The position numbers were made by a program, and so were the translations under genes. A stretch of DNA of 64,000 nt, from contig NC_135120.1 of assembly GCF_050908995.1 (NCBI RefSeq), forward strand, positions 7,453,433 to 7,517,432, read 5' to 3'. Below the pieces are notes generated by a model. That model saw only the letters and a program-made list of their open reading frames with translations. It did no database searches and was not told the origin of the DNA. The DNA comes from Andrena cerasifolii (lineage: Eukaryota > Arthropoda > Insecta > Hymenoptera > Andrenidae). Of this stretch, positions 1-11,539 are shown piece by piece (positions within the stretch are counted from its first letter, which is position 1; each line of letters starts with the position of its first letter).

Positions 1-827
1 CTTTTTGTTAGTAGTCTGAAACGTCAGCTGAAATCATTTTTAACAATAAAAACAGTAGAATAATGAAGAATAGTAAAGCCTCAATAAGTAGATAATATCA
101 GTAAAATATGGTTCTTCATAACGATGAAGAGTTTTTGGAAATGCGAACGAAGAAACAGCAAAGCACCCAAAGTACATATCTACAATGTTTCGTATTTCAA
201 ACAAGTTGCGATTTGCAACTCGCGCGATTTCGAAGTAGAATGTGGAAAGTGAGAATATCATTGTAAAAATAAATGTAGTTTAGTTAGTTATATGCGACTT
301 AATAATTATTATTATTATCCTTATTATTATGAAATGACTACGTTTATTTATTCTGTTTATTTTTATATTTTTTAGATGTTCGTAAAGTAATTCACGTTTT
401 TAAAAAATCCCCACACGCTCGGGATTATGTATATGAAAACCCGGGATTTTTAGAATCCAAAAAGCAGCCGGGATCGCGGGATCCCGGAATACCGTATCCC
501 GGGATTGTATTCCCTAGGCGCTGACCTTGTTTTCATCGAACATGACGCGACGATGATAGAAGTTATTTAAGTCTCCGTCGGGTTTCGTTCGTGACTTCGG
601 GATACACGTGAATTTCAAATTCGAACCGTCAACGTTCGATGGTCGTATGTACAGTGGTAGTGTGTCGCGAGTTCAGGCCGTTCTTGGAATATTCCGTGGC
701 GCTGAATAATTGTGGGGAATGAATGAATTATCGGGCATGAAGTAAACATCGGCTCAGGAATAATATATATCGTATCGGCTGTGCAATATCGAATGTCTTA
801 TAAAAAGAATAAAGAAATTCAAAATTA
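1..827. other. AT-rich non-coding flank with a CCCGGGAT-rich patch
   Basis: I see no gene here. Bases 408-520 hold several copies of CCCGGGATT/GGGATCCCGG-like words, ending near 515 with a TATTCCCTA-type end. Read on the minus strand, that end begins TAGGGAATACAATCCCGG, which resembles a hAT-type terminus. Its partner would lie left of the window, so no target duplication can be checked. An ATT-rich simple run lies at 302-330. The rest looks single-copy. Confidence 0.3.
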
Positions 828-2633
828 GGGTAATTGCGGGAGAGATGCCGCGCTGGGAGAGGCGGCGCACCTTCGTTATTTCTGGCTTATCGGTAATAAA
901 ATACGACACTGTCGATTTTATTTGCTTTAGGCTGTTCGTTTAGGTTAGATTAATAAGCGAGAACGTGTTTCCATTATTACTTTTAAAGATTTTGCTATTT
1001 TTCGAGGTAAGCCTACCGCACTTTAGTTATACGTCGAGTTTATTTTTGCTATCGTAGTAGTTCAAAATTCATAGTTCTTCGTGATATAAATTTTGTAATA
1101 CGTTAAGGGGGTATTCTCGCCTGACGGGTAAAAAAATCGATTTTTTTTTGCATTTTCTACAGGTACATTATATGGGTAATACGTGTGCAAAAGGATTTTT
1201 CGGGATATATTGCGCGCTCACTGAGCGGGACAAGCGACGCATAACAGTTTTGTTCCTGCAAGTGTATTTCGGCACAGTTTCGGCGGACTGTTCTTTCTGG
1301 GGGTGGAAGGGGGGGGGTGCATTTCTGTGTCTTTTAAAACATAAAAATCGACCATTTGGTTACAAAGAGACCGTTACTCTCCTAGGTCACCTTTCTGTCT
1401 AAATTGTACGCAAAACTTTAAACGCGTTTTTCTCGAAACCATGTTTTTCGAACCGGTGACCATGATATTTCAAGATCCGCTGGGCCAACTCAGTCCAAGT
1501 TTTGCATATATTATCAGCACTCATGTGGCTATCGTCCCTACCAGAATTATGATAAAATATTTTGCTTTTAAACTTTCACAGACCTTTAAAGTTGAAAAAT
1601 TGTGCGAAAATCGAAACTTTATTTTCAAACCGCCGCCATTTGCTCAATTTTCAATATTTTTTTACCATTCTGGTAGGGACGATAGCCACAGGCATACAGA
1701 TAAAGAATCTCTTTTCATTTTTTGTTATAGATCACTAGAACGAGCCCAATCATGGGCACCGTGACACCATGTTTTATTTTTCACCATTAATTTAAAGCAG
1801 TCAACTGCGTTTGATTTTATATCTTTTCTATTGACAAAATTTTTAAAGATAGTTCAAACATCAATAAACATGTAGCAATAAACTAAATAATAATAAAATT
1901 GATGGGTTCTTTGTAAAAAAATTCCGAAATAACGCGACGAAAACGCCTCGTCAGACCAAAATACCCCCTTAAAGGAACTCTGTGGAATATTTATCGGCCA
2001 AAATAGGTCATGTTCGACATAGCACTTGGAAATACGAAAGTGCGGCGTGTCTTCCGGGCATTTTGGATAGATGAAAAATAAAAAGAGTGTCTCAAAATAG
2101 ATACCGCGATATCTCAAGGCAAATTATTTATTTTTCAATGACAAATCTGATAATCCAAACATATTTCTGAGCTTCTTACTCTTTTTCACATTTTATTTTT
2201 ATTTTACGTGTCAATAATGTGGAAGGAAGAAGAAAAGACAATTAAATTTAGAAAAACAGAAACATTATCTGCACCTATTTATTTTTCCAATTTTATTGTA
2301 TTTTATAACTGTATAAATTAAAAAGATGTTTCATTTTACTCTGCTTTTACTATTTTTTTTATCTAAAAAATTAAAATCAACAAGTTTAAATATAAAATTA
2401 AACGTTTTTCGAAATGCGGCACTCCCGCACGTGCGGCTTCTCTCCTAAAAAATGGATGTTTTTAGTTTCAATTTTTGAAGGGTGACAAATACTAAAACTT
2501 TGATTTTCTTTAATGCCAGTAGTAGGCCAAGATGTTCAACTAGTAATATGTATCCTTGGAACAAATTTTCATTGCAAAATTTCGACACGGTGACAATTTT
2601 GCGTAAGGTGCGGCAACTGTCCCGCAATTACCC
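828..2633. mobile_element. TA-flanked inverted-repeat element (outer host of a nested MITE)
   Basis: The left end reads GGGTAATTGCGGGAGAGATG and the right end is its inverted counterpart, ...GTCCCGCAATTACCC. Both sides are flanked by the dinucleotide TA (826-827 and 2634-2635), the target duplication typical of Tc1/mariner-type elements. A second CCCGCAC-rich stretch near 2420-2450 echoes the GC-rich left end. A separate TTAA-flanked foldback (1107-1968) sits inside and is therefore younger. No transposase reading frame is visible, so the element is non-autonomous or decayed. The superfamily assignment is inferred from ends and TA only. Confidence 0.65.
1107..1968. mobile_element. TTAA-flanked foldback MITE (piggyBac-like), nested
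   Basis: TTAA flanks both sides (1103-1106 and 1969-1972). The ends are inverted copies: GGGGGTATTCTCGCCTGACG on the left and the complement of GGGGGTATTTTGGTCTGACG on the right. TTAA duplication is the hallmark of piggyBac-type transposition. An inner inverted repeat at about 1526-1549 and 1668-1690 (GGCTATCGTCCCTACCAG) forms a hairpin. Near 1411-1438 is the word ACTTTAAACGCGTTTTTCTC, which also occurs in the elements at 22764 and 27686. There is no transposase, so it would have needed one supplied from elsewhere. Confidence 0.7.
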
Positions 2634-2635
2634 TA

Positions 2636-3362
2636 AGTTCATCCAGCAGAAATTTCTCTAAGCGTCTACACCAGTTTGAAACTCACAATTAAGGCTGAAG
2701 TCGAAGAGCAGTCTTTCCTCCGCCAATTTTCGTATTATTACGCGACTATTAGCTCCACTCTTCAGGTTCGCAGTATCTCCTCAACGTACACACCGTTGGG
2801 AATCATTTTGTCGTTATTTGTCCGCGTTCATCCTTATTCAAGCTCATCTAGCAGCAAGGATGACACGTGTCAGGGGCGCGCGGATCTCGTGGAATAAGTT
2901 TGGCTGGGTTGCCGTCAGTGGTGCTCAACCGTGGGCCGAGCATGCCTCCCTCCCTTGCTTGGTCTCTACGCGACAGTGAGCGCCTCCGTCCTCGGAGCTG
3001 CTAACGCGAGAAGGATTCGAGGTTATTTGTTCGCGTTCATTCTTATCCAACGCAACCTCGGGAGTGACTCACTTGCTGAATGCTGAACGCCGAGACTGAC
3101 GGGATCAGTCGCAGTGGTACTCGATCCACGCGTACTGTTTTTTATGGGATTCCAGTCGTATTGAAATGATCTTACAGCTATGCAATCGAGGGATTGAGAA
3201 ATTAGCTGTTCTAAGTATGTATCTCCTTTCCTTTTCCTAATTCCTATACCTACATAAAATATCTGTGAGATAGTTACTAAGCAGAGGAATCGAGTAGATA
3301 CTCGGTTTTAACAATTTTTAGTTATTCAGATATTTTGAAGATGGCCACTTTCAGCAGATCCT
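2636..3362. other. Single-copy spacer
   Basis: This spacer lies between two elements and has moderate GC. A pair of similar words (TTATTTGTCCGCGTTCATCC near 2815 and TTATTTGTTCGCGTTCATTC near 3025) suggests an old local duplication of about 210 bases. No gene, terminal repeat or RNA gene is recognisable. Confidence 0.4.
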
Positions 3363-3366
3363 TTAA

Positions 3367-4065
3367 GGGGTCATTCTGGTAATCACGCCGCAAAATTCGG
3401 CAACATTCAGGGTTTTTTTTCTCAGTGAATACAACGAATAACAATGTCAAACTTTTTTTCATTTATTAAGCTACTTGTAATGTATACGGAACAATTGTTT
3501 AAATACAGTTTTAACTGTGTTTTTTCAATGTTATTTGGAGTTAAAAATCGCGCCTCTGAAAAGACGGCCGGAGTGATTTCAGCTCACAGACTCATCTGAA
3601 AGAAAAAAGCCAAACTGATTCTTAATCATTATGAGTACCGCTATCGCAGGTGCCAAAATTTAACAAAATTGCGGGCATTCGAACTTCAAGTAAAAATGGA
3701 AAACTTCGAACCTCGAAGTTTGAATGCGCCCAATTTTGTTAAATTTTTACTTACGTGGCTAATTCTGGCACCTGCGATAGCGGTACTCACAATGATTAAG
3801 AATCAGCTTGGTTTTTTTGTTTCGGATGAGTCTGTGAGCTGAAATCACTCCCGCCAGGGAGGTACTTATTTTCAAAGGCGCGATTTTGAACTCCAGATAA
3901 CATTGAAAAAACGCAATTAAAAGTGTGTTTAAAAAATTCTTCCGTATACATTACAAGTAGCTTAATAAATGAAAAAAAAGTTTGACCTTGTTATTCATTG
4001 TATTCACCGAGAAAAAAAAGCCTGAATGCTGCCGAATTTTGCGGCGTGATTACCAGAATGACCCA
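3367..4065. mobile_element. TTAA-flanked near-perfect foldback element, about 700 bp
   Basis: TTAA flanks both ends (3363-3366 and 4066-4069). The two halves are long inverted repeats of roughly 340 bases, beginning GGGGTCATTCTGGTAATCAC and closing with its complement, so the strand could fold into one long hairpin. The arms include a core word GATTCTTAATCATTATGAGT followed by CGCTATCG, repeated inverted near 3770-3805. A related right end (ACCAGAATGACCCC-TTAA) occurs at 61309-61334. There is no coding capacity. It is a MITE of the piggyBac-like TTAA class. Confidence 0.85.
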
Positions 4066-4069
4066 TTAA

Positions 4070-4732
4070 TCCCTACTTTCATTTGTCTAAATTAATTGCT
4101 ACTGCCGCGCGGCTAATTCTCACCATGCGCGCGATAAAGATTGTTTAATGGACATTTGATAGTAACGCAATTAGCGGAGAGCGAAAAGAAGGTCTGATTC
4201 TCGGCCACGCTGGCTCCTCTTTCTCCATAACCAATCAACAACCCAACATTCGTTACAGCGTTGTCATTACAGCGGCCCGACAACTCTTATTACGATCTAT
4301 TAGTCGAACGCCCACTGACAATTTAGAACGTCGCATCGGCCGTCTCCTTCGTTCACCTCCTTTCGTCCCGCTGCAAAATCGAACCGTGAATATCGGCCTT
4401 ATTCGTTCGATTTTCATCTTTTTGGTCCTCCGGATGAGCAGTAGCCTGAAAGCTCGTCTGTGGCTTGACCTTTCGCACTCGAGATAGTTTCAAGGATATC
4501 TTCTGTTCGACTCCTACCTTTCGTGCACGTTACGCCAGCGTGTCGAAACGATTGTTGGTCGAATAGATTCAGACTTAATTCCCGCCCGACCAGGCTACCT
4601 TACCGTGGACACTGCTCGTGGAACTCTTCCTCGATCGCTTGATATGTAAATTCATCGATCAGTAACGAAAATTTTCGATCGCGTTCTGTACTTGAAAATG
4701 AGCTGCATACTGTTCCACCTTCTAGAAAACTA
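4070..4732. other. Single-copy spacer before the mitochondrial insertion
   Basis: This is mixed-GC DNA without a recognisable gene or terminal repeat. It ends abruptly near 4725-4732 (...CTTCTAGAAAACTA) where mitochondrial sequence starts, so it marks the left junction of the numt. Confidence 0.4.
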
Positions 4733-4806
4733 CAAACTATTGTTAAAAATCTTATAAAGATATTATTAATACCCAAAATTAAAGTTTTAATTTAAACTAT
4801 AGTTTG
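4733..4806 (-). pseudogene. trnP: Mitochondrial tRNA-Pro (UGG) copy in numt
   Basis: Read on the minus strand, a 7-bp acceptor stem is intact (CAAACTA pairing with TAGTTTG). A 4-bp D stem (GTTT/AAAC) follows, then a 5-bp anticodon stem (TTAAT/ATTAA) enclosing the loop TTTGGGT with anticodon TGG. The T arm is AT-only and irregular. Minus-strand tRNA-Pro directly upstream of nad6 is the usual insect arrangement. As a nuclear copy it is presumably not a working tRNA gene: it lacks the internal A and B box pattern of a nuclear tRNA. Confidence 0.8.
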
Positions 4807-4809
4807 TTT

Positions 4810-5295
4810 ATGACAACTTCTCTATACATAAAAATATTATGTGTACTTTTAGCCCTTTTAATAATGATTATTATTATTTCATCAACCTTAATAAACTTTA
4901 TTCATCCATTAATACTAATTTTACTTCTAGTTCTATGCTCAATTATAAACTTAACATTAATATTTTTCACTACAGGATTATCTATATATTTATAATCTTT
5001 ATTTCTATCGTTGGTGGAATAATAATTCTTTATTTTACCAGAATAATTAATAATCATCCTTCAAATATTAAAATAAATGAACTTCTTATAATTATATATT
5101 TACTCATTGGAATACTAATCATTATAATAATAACATATATTTATTTTTATAAAATCAATTCCAATTAAATCTTTATTTATAAGATTTATATTTTCCCACT
5201 AAGAATGATAACAACTATTCCAATTTTAAACCTATTATACTGTTTAATCTTAATTAAAATGTGTTCATCTGAATATTGCCCCTACGAAAAATTAA
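4810..5295 (+). pseudogene. nad6: NADH dehydrogenase subunit 6 pseudogene (numt)
   Basis: In mitochondria this gene encodes a small hydrophobic subunit of respiratory complex I. Translated with the invertebrate mitochondrial code, the stretch gives several hydrophobic segments, an early NFIHPL-type motif and a conserved VGG(M/I)(M/I)IL segment near codon 65, both typical of insect ND6. The length, about 162 codons, is close to the family's usual size. The first half (4810-4995) and second half (from about 4985) lie in different frames, and a further shift occurs near 5170-5205, so it cannot make a full protein. It is followed without a gap by cob, as in insect mitochondria. Confidence 0.75.
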
Positions 5296-5560
5296 TTAAG
5301 AAAAAATCTAAATTTATCAGAAAAATAAAACACAACCCTTACTAAAAATTTCTAATAATTCTTTAATCAATTTACCATCACCTATAAACATTAATTCTTG
5401 ATGAAATTTTCGATTAATTCCAAGAGTATACTTATTAGTCCAAATTATTCCTGGAATTTTTTCACTTCACTACTGTCCAAATATTATCTTTTACTATCCA
5501 CATAAAGATGTAAAGACAATCTACCTTCGAAGCAGGACAATCCCTAATTAATTCTCATAT
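5296..5560 (+). pseudogene. cob: Cytochrome b 5' fragment (numt)
   Basis: Cytochrome b is the membrane core of complex III. From about 5340 the frame reads SLINLPSP, then SWWNF, then VQIIPGIF and HYCPN. These are the well-known N-terminal landmarks of insect cytochrome b (the PSPxNISxWWNFG and QIxTGxFLxMHYxPN regions). Both tryptophans of the WW pair are TGA codons, proving mitochondrial ancestry. A frameshift lies near 5343, at least one residue is missing in the FLSMHY region, and similarity fades after about 5520. Only the first fifth or so of the roughly 370-residue protein is present. Confidence 0.75.
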
Positions 5561-5574
5561 TTATTCAATCGATC

Positions 5575-7600
5575 GCAGTATCGCAGAGTGATGTACCTCG
5601 GATTATTACACTCGACACCATCCAGCGGCAAGTGCTGAGTAGCCTAAGTGTCCTTGCAATTGAACATGAAACGCCGCGGTGGATGGTTGTAGTCTATTCG
5701 AAAGGTATTATACAATTCCTGGATACGGCGAATTGCCGTGGAGCCCCTCTGACATTGATCCCCACCCGTGGTTTTCAATTCCTCGGAGCGAGAACGCGAT
5801 CGATTCCGTTCCCCTGGGAGTGACTTGGAAACGAGTCTCGTGCCCTCGTCGTGCATCGGTGCGACGGCCAACAATGAAGAAGAAACAGTAGAAGCGAGGG
5901 CAGCAGAGGGGAGAAGGAGGCCAGTCTGGGTTCTGTTCCACCTACGAGCTCGTCTGGTCTGGTCGTGACCGAGGCACCTCCGCCAAATAGGTCTGCTCAC
6001 CTTGGACGACAAGTTGACAGGACACCCGGGAGAGAAGGCAGAAGGATACTGGACCACAGGAGGGAGCGGAGGCTCGCGCGTATTTCTATGTGCATGATTT
6101 GCATCACGTGTCACGCACCGGGTACCCCGATTGGCCAGATCGGCCAGAGGTTCTCAAATACCAGATCACCAGTTCTTACGCTGCCCACGCGATCCTCTGA
6201 TGTACTGCTGCTTGGAATCCAGTTGGAAGCACATTGACGGTCTCAGTCTTTCCATGCTAGTAGCACGACTTGTTAATTGGCTCCGCTGTTCTGTCAGAAA
6301 ATAGGAGGAGGGGTATGAGCAGGTAGTGGGTGCAGATGAGTTACCACGGCTTGGAAGCTTTCAGGTGCAAGGTATTCCTGGAGCTAAGTCTCGCGGTACA
6401 CGTCGAGTCCTCTGTCACCTCAGCAGTTCCATCCGATTGCGAGTCCAGAGTGAGAAGCATCCTCACCAAGGAACGATCACGATCCCCGCTGTTAAGTCGC
6501 AACAATATCCTTAGCCACTCGTGGTGTTATCTTCGTGAAATGCAGATTGCCTTGTGTTCAATTCGCGGAACCTCAAGGCTGCATCGGTCGACGCCGCTGC
6601 CTGCGCAACTTTGCGCTTCGACCTGCACCACACGCCGTCATAACGGGACGAGGGAGGTGGAGGATAATTTCGGGACAGGGCACTCATTACCACGGCGACG
6701 GACATCGGGGAGATCGTGTCGCTTCCATGAACACCTCTCCGAAGACCGCTCGAATCGAAGTACGATCACTCCCTTTCAATCTTTTACACCAAGTGCTACG
6801 AAGCTCCCTTGCAGTGTATCGTACCATAAGCTTCCAAGCTAAAACCTCGTTCCTCTGCTCGCCCTGTTCGGTACACGCTACGCCTGGCACGCGTGCAACA
6901 AGGGAAGAAAGAGCGAAGCATGTTAGATGGTGTTTTCGAGCAAAGTGGCGAGAATGCGCCCGAGATGGAGCATCCGTTCGCGTAGCAATATATGTAACGG
7001 TCCTTCTCGGAATTCCGAAGGGTTGGAATTCGCTATGTCCTGACCACCCAAGGCGAGAGTGCGCGGCGCGCGCGCGCGTCCCGAACGCGTTGCGGGTTTA
7101 AATCGTTGCGTGCCTCTCCAGCTTCGATTACGTTTACGAGCAGTTCGCCAGTGCGTTTGTAAGGAAGTTTATCGATGCGTCCGTCATAAACGGGAAAGGG
7201 GGCCAGGGGTTGGCTGGAGCGCGAAGATGATGCCCATGGTACAATGTCACGATTCGACGCGCATGGTCACCCATAATTGGCCGCGTAAAGTCGGGCCCTT
7301 CCTATTAGCGGCGTTCTTATCTGGCCACGCATCCACTAAGCAACACAAAATACTCGTTCCCGTGCATCTTATCTCCAGAAACACTTCTCGGCCTCTAAAT
7401 TTCTGACTGTTTGCATTGTGCGTACCACGATCCTCGATCGGTTGTGGATACAAAGTAGGATGGTCCCGTTGCACCCACCATCGACCGCATTTGCGTTACA
7501 GTTTCCTCCGTTCGTGCCCTAAATTCATCTATTCTAAATACTAAGAGCCCATTTCAATGATTTGGAGAATATTCAAAGGCTCTTCGAGATTCCAATGAAC
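5575..7600. other. GC-rich single-copy block, no supported gene
   Basis: This block is GC- and CpG-rich with many overlapping open frames of 60-190 codons on both strands. That pattern is expected by chance in such sequence. None contains a motif, signal peptide or transmembrane segment I recognise, and amino-acid composition is Arg/Ser/Pro-biased in all frames. An alternating GCGCGCGCGC run lies near 7063-7077. There is no terminal-repeat structure. Confidence 0.4.
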
Positions 7601-8281
7601 TTCGGGATAAAATGAGCTTTCTTAATTTATTCTTTAACAATAGAATATATTTACAAATTTTCGTGACGTAATAAATGTGTGTGATACCACAATGATAATT
7701 ATGCATATTCAGGTATTCATTTGAAAAATTAACAATGAAGTTTTAGAGACTTTCAATTGGTTTTCTTTTCAATTTAGCTTTTCGGATAAATGAGTCTTAA
7801 ATGTGTTATTTTAACTCCAAATTTTTTCTGCGTGTTTATAACAAGCTTATAAACATACATGTACACGCGTTTGAGAAAACATTAATCCTAACATTATTAA
7901 ATAATTAATTTTCCACTGAGTACATATTCGGGGTAAACTGAGCTGCAAAGAAAAGATGCGCGAGTGATGTGCGCAATAACCTAACCTGTCAGCTAGCTCG
8001 AAAACTACACGGCATGATGGAACAGAATCTAACCTAAAAAAAATGAAAAATCTGCCACAGTTTTTAACAACCACTTTATTCCACGTATGGTCGTTTTGCC
8101 ATTTTCTTTTCAAGTTGAATTTTAATATACTTTAATTTTATTTTAAGTATTGCTATTCCCCATTTATCATTAGTAATGTTCAAATTATATTATAAATCTA
8201 TTTCCACACATTTTTATAGAAAGGGAAAAATTTTATTCGACTTCAAACTTTTTTCGCGTTACTTTGCCCCGGTCTCCTCTA
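7601..8281. repeat. Decayed AT-rich element with a solo TA-GGG family end
   Basis: The right edge (8262-8281) reads CTTTGCCCCGGTCTCCTC-TA, matching the inverted end of the GGGGAGACCGGGGC family seen at 13420-14388 and 43232-44525. I found no matching left end. Degenerate words GGATAAA(A)TGAG at about 7607 and 7785 and GGGGTAAACTGAG near 7931 resemble the GGGGTAAATTGA words inside the 13420 element. The region therefore looks like an old, eroded copy. No coding sequence is seen. Confidence 0.35.
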
Positions 8282-8656
8282 CTATTCATAATAGTATGAT
8301 TTAAACAAACACAATTATGACACGAGATACTTTAATAATCTGCCTTTACAACTAGCTACAAAAGTTAAACAATAACGAAGAGAAAATCATCGAAAATTCC
8401 GTTATTAATTTTTAGGTTATAAAATGCTACAAACATATTTATTGTCCTAAACAATTAAAAATTCAGAAATATACCAGGAAAGTAGTGCAAAGAAATGGAT
8501 CTTTAACCGCACTAAGTAATTTCACACTGCGTCAGAAACATTACACAGGCATTATTTACTTTCTGTTTTCTTCTTCTTTCGAAATCACGCATATATATAT
8601 ATACATTACATAAGCTAAAACAAAACACTGATAGGAAATTTTCGTCATCTGTACAT

Positions 8657-9057
8657 TAGGGCGGAGCGATACTATTAACCAAACACAACTGTAAAAAAAA
8701 ATTGGAAAAATATTCATGTCTGCAGGTTCCTTTTTCTCCTAAAAATGATTATATAATCATACTATATAGGCGAAAATTTAAATTTGAATTTTCAGTTATT
8801 CTGGGTGCGGGATAGTTGTCTTTTGATTAACCAAATACAACTGTAAAAAAAAAATTGGGAAAATATTCATGTCTGCAGGTTCCTTTTTCTCCTAAAAATG
8901 ATTATATGATTATATGATCTTTTGTAGGAGAAAAAGGAACCTGCAGACATGAATATTTTTCCAAATTTTGTTACAGTTGTGTTCGGTTAATCAAAAGACA
9001 ACTATCCCCCACCCAGGCCAACTGAAAAATCAAATTTAAATTTTCCGCTCCGCCCTA
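8657..9057. mobile_element. hAT-like MITE, 401 bp, 8-bp target duplication
   Basis: The perfect 12-base terminal inverted repeats TAGGGCGGAGCG and CGCTCCGCCCTA are flanked on both sides by the same 8 bases, CTGTACAT (8649-8656 and 9058-9065). An 8-bp duplication is typical of hAT transposition. Long subterminal inverted repeats follow, including the words CAACTGTAAAAA and TTCCTTTTTCTCCTA, so most of the element can fold back. The left half also contains a direct repeat of the block containing ATTCATGTCTGCAGG (near 8710 and 8865). There is no transposase. Confidence 0.9.
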
Positions 9058-9065
9058 CTGTACAT

Positions 9066-10778
9066 TCTTTCTCGAAACATCTTCGTTGGCCATCTCTTCC
9101 GTATGGCCATCTCCCCCGGAATTACCCTACATAATTCCGATGCGTCTAGCTGCTGAAGGATTTAGAACCGTCCACCGAGCCTCGAAATACATCCCCGGAC
9201 CCCGGGCCCTTGCCTGTCGAAGGACGTTTATGTGATCCTCAAAAGTCGCCAGCGCTTCTTTCCCCCTTTCTCCCGCCTCTCTTCTTTCTCCGTGGTTTTC
9301 GGGCCTATCGCTTCTCCGTGGCCAACAAAAGCCTCGAAATGCACCCACCGCCGTTCCAGGAATCGTCTGTCTCTCTGGCAGTCCTAGCCGTCTCAAGATC
9401 CCAATGAGCGCTCGCCTCTGCCCGTGCCTGCCTTTGCCTTCGGTGCGTGAGTCGCGCGTCGAGGAGCGTATGTGGGTGAGACCGGGCCGAGCGTGCTCGA
9501 ATTCGTGTGCCCTCGCGCGGTGATCGTCGGGCCCCGACCTTCGCTGGGCCTGGCCTCTCCGGGCCTTCGTATAATGAGCGTCAGAGTACGTCTTCCAACA
9601 GGATCGACAACGCTCTGACCAAGGACGAGTAATCGACGACGGGTGAGACGCGTGAGCAATGTACTTCCTGTAAAAAAGCATCCTAACCTGACGACGTCGG
9701 CTCTGCAATCTGAAAACTGTAAAAATCGTATGATCCGAAATCGACGGACATATTGATTCTAGTTGCGACTCGCTACGTGTTTTACAAACTGCTCAGGAAT
9801 GAGTAACCAAAGCAGGCTTAGTCCACTCGCCCGGAGGGTAGGAAGAGGTCTTGCGCTTACGTGTCTGGAAACACTTAGTATCCTTATTATTTATTACGAA
9901 CGCCTGTTGGTCTGGTTTCTTGTCGAGGAATGACCCCAGTCGACAGGTTAATGGGAGTTTTGAAGCGGTCCCTGTTTTCTTTCAGTGAAACAGTAGATTA
10001 CTCCACAGGCAATCCTTTGAGGAGCCTCTGGAACCTACTAGAGTGGGCTGTTTGTACAAACTCGACATTGTAGGTAGAATTCTGGAGTCCCCCTGACGCC
10101 TCCAATCGCTGTGAAGTGAATCCCCGTTTGGAGGATCGCGTTGCCCTCTGTCGGATCAGCTGGGTCTCTTTGTCAGTGGAAAGAAAGCGCGTCTGTCGCG
10201 ATGGGCTGTTTTTCGTGGCGTAATAAACGCGGTGGAGTTATGGGAACCCGATGCCTTGACGGTTCAAAAGGAAGGAACGATCTGTGACGCGCAACCCTCT
10301 TGAACGTCAGCCGGTGCGGGGGATGAGGCGAGTGGCGCGTCTCGTTGCTTCCTCTCGCGTCTTCTGGCACGCTCTCGTTCCGAGCCTACGCTTGAAAATG
10401 CTCCAGACGTTTGTCCCCTTCGCGGTTGCACTCTCCGACGAGACGCAGGGTGTTACATTCCGGACGTATGACGCATGCTGCGGACGCTCGCGCTACGATT
10501 CCTTTTCCCTAGCCCCTCGAGGCCTGTTCGCGCTATCGAGAGTTCAATAAGGAATGCGCGTCTACGGCGGACCTGCTGCTGCTTCTCTTCACTCCGCCCG
10601 ACGCTGTAACGCGCACCTCGGCTCTCCACTGTAACCTCGAGGAGGAATCAACGAGACGCATTGCTGCGTTCAGATATAAGTCTCCTGGATTATATTCCTC
10701 TCGTTCCTCTGTTTCACTTCGGCCCTGGACTGGAGTGTACTCCTCCACACTCCCGAGAGTTTCTTCCTGCAATACTTC
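9066..10778. other. GC-rich single-copy block, no supported gene
   Basis: Frames of up to 193 codons (9127-9708, minus) are open, but they overlap frames on the other strand and are Arg-rich with no recognisable domain. I see no terminal repeats, tRNA box pattern or convincing splice-bounded exon. It is treated as intergenic or intronic single-copy sequence. Confidence 0.4.
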
Positions 10779-11494
10779 GGCTGTACTTCCGAAAGGGACC
10801 GCTGGCCGATCGAGAAACTTGGTGGGTATTACGAGGGGTGTGGGAAGACCCCAAATTTAAATTTTTAGCTTCGGCAATTAATGCGTTCAAAAGATACAGG
10901 GGTAATTGTGCATAAAGCCGGGAAACTAAGCGAAGCTAGCAATGCGATGCTATGTTTTAACGTAGATTTTGGTGGGAACGGTTTCATAAGAATGTATTGA
11001 AGCTAATTTTTTTAAAACGTAGCATAGCATCGCATAGCATAGCTTAGCTTCCCGGTGGATTCCCGGCTTAAAAGGGTAGACCTTACCGATTTTTTTAATC
11101 ACTTTACCGCGGCCCCTCCTCTTAACAATATTTCTGTTGACTTATACCAACACAACGCATTCCACTTTCCAAATTGTCCCGGGTTAGGGACAATTGTATT
11201 GGTTGGGGCTAGATTAGTGCGGGGGCGCGTAAAGCATGGTAGCGAACCGATGTGAGTTTGGCGATGCTAAAAATGAGACTATGGCTACAAATTTTCAGAA
11301 TTAAAAAATGGCGGACGGGAGGGATCCCGGATAGGGAGACTGCGCCAACGTGCAAACAAATTTCCTCTCCAAAAAATCAATAATATTTTTTTTAATAATA
11401 TTTCGGAAACTAATAAATACCCGAAGCTATAATTCTAGATTTAGGGTCCACACACCCTCTCGATCGGCCACCGGTCCCTTTCGGAATAATATCC
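10779..11494. mobile_element. Inverted-repeat element, copy 1 of the CCGAAAGGGACCG family
   Basis: The ends are GGCTGTACTTCCGAAAGGG...GGCCGATCGAG on the left and CTCGATCGGCCACCGGTCCC...ATCC on the right, inverted to each other. About 100 bases at each end match a second copy at 57565-58615 closely, including the words GGTGGGTATTACGAGGGG and ACTAATAAATACCCGAAGCT. The interiors of the two copies differ. This copy contains a small hairpin at 10914-11069. No clear target duplication and no transposase were found, so the superfamily is open. Confidence 0.7.
10914..11069. repeat. Small foldback hairpin nested in copy 1
   Basis: AAGCCGGGAA at the left and TTCCCGGCTT at the right are exact inverted ends. 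Inner arms built from GCATAGC/GATGCTATG-type words (AATGCGATGCTATG; AACGTAGCATAGCATCGC) also pair. It occurs in copy 1 only and not in the copy at 57565, so it is probably a separate small insertion. Confidence 0.6.
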
Positions 11495-11539
11495 AACAAT
11501 AGAATTCCACACCTCCACTAGAACTCCTCACATTAGGAT

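Larger units (their letters stand above)
4733..5560 (+). other. Nuclear insertion of mitochondrial DNA (numt): trnP - nad6 - cob 5' part
   Basis: This AT-rich block carries, in order, tRNA-Pro (minus), nad6 (plus) and the 5' part of cytochrome b (plus), the ancestral arthropod mitochondrial order. The proteins are legible only with the invertebrate mitochondrial code: TGA as Trp (a TGATGA pair inside cob) and ATA as Met. Frameshifts break nad6 and cob, and cob stops after about 80 codons, so this is a nuclear copy and not mitochondrial DNA. The flanks are ordinary nuclear sequence. The right junction is fuzzy, somewhere in 5500-5575. Confidence 0.85.

Noticed and set aside
9127..9708. 193-codon minus frame
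   Set aside because: Arg-rich, overlaps other frames, no recognisable family and no splice context.
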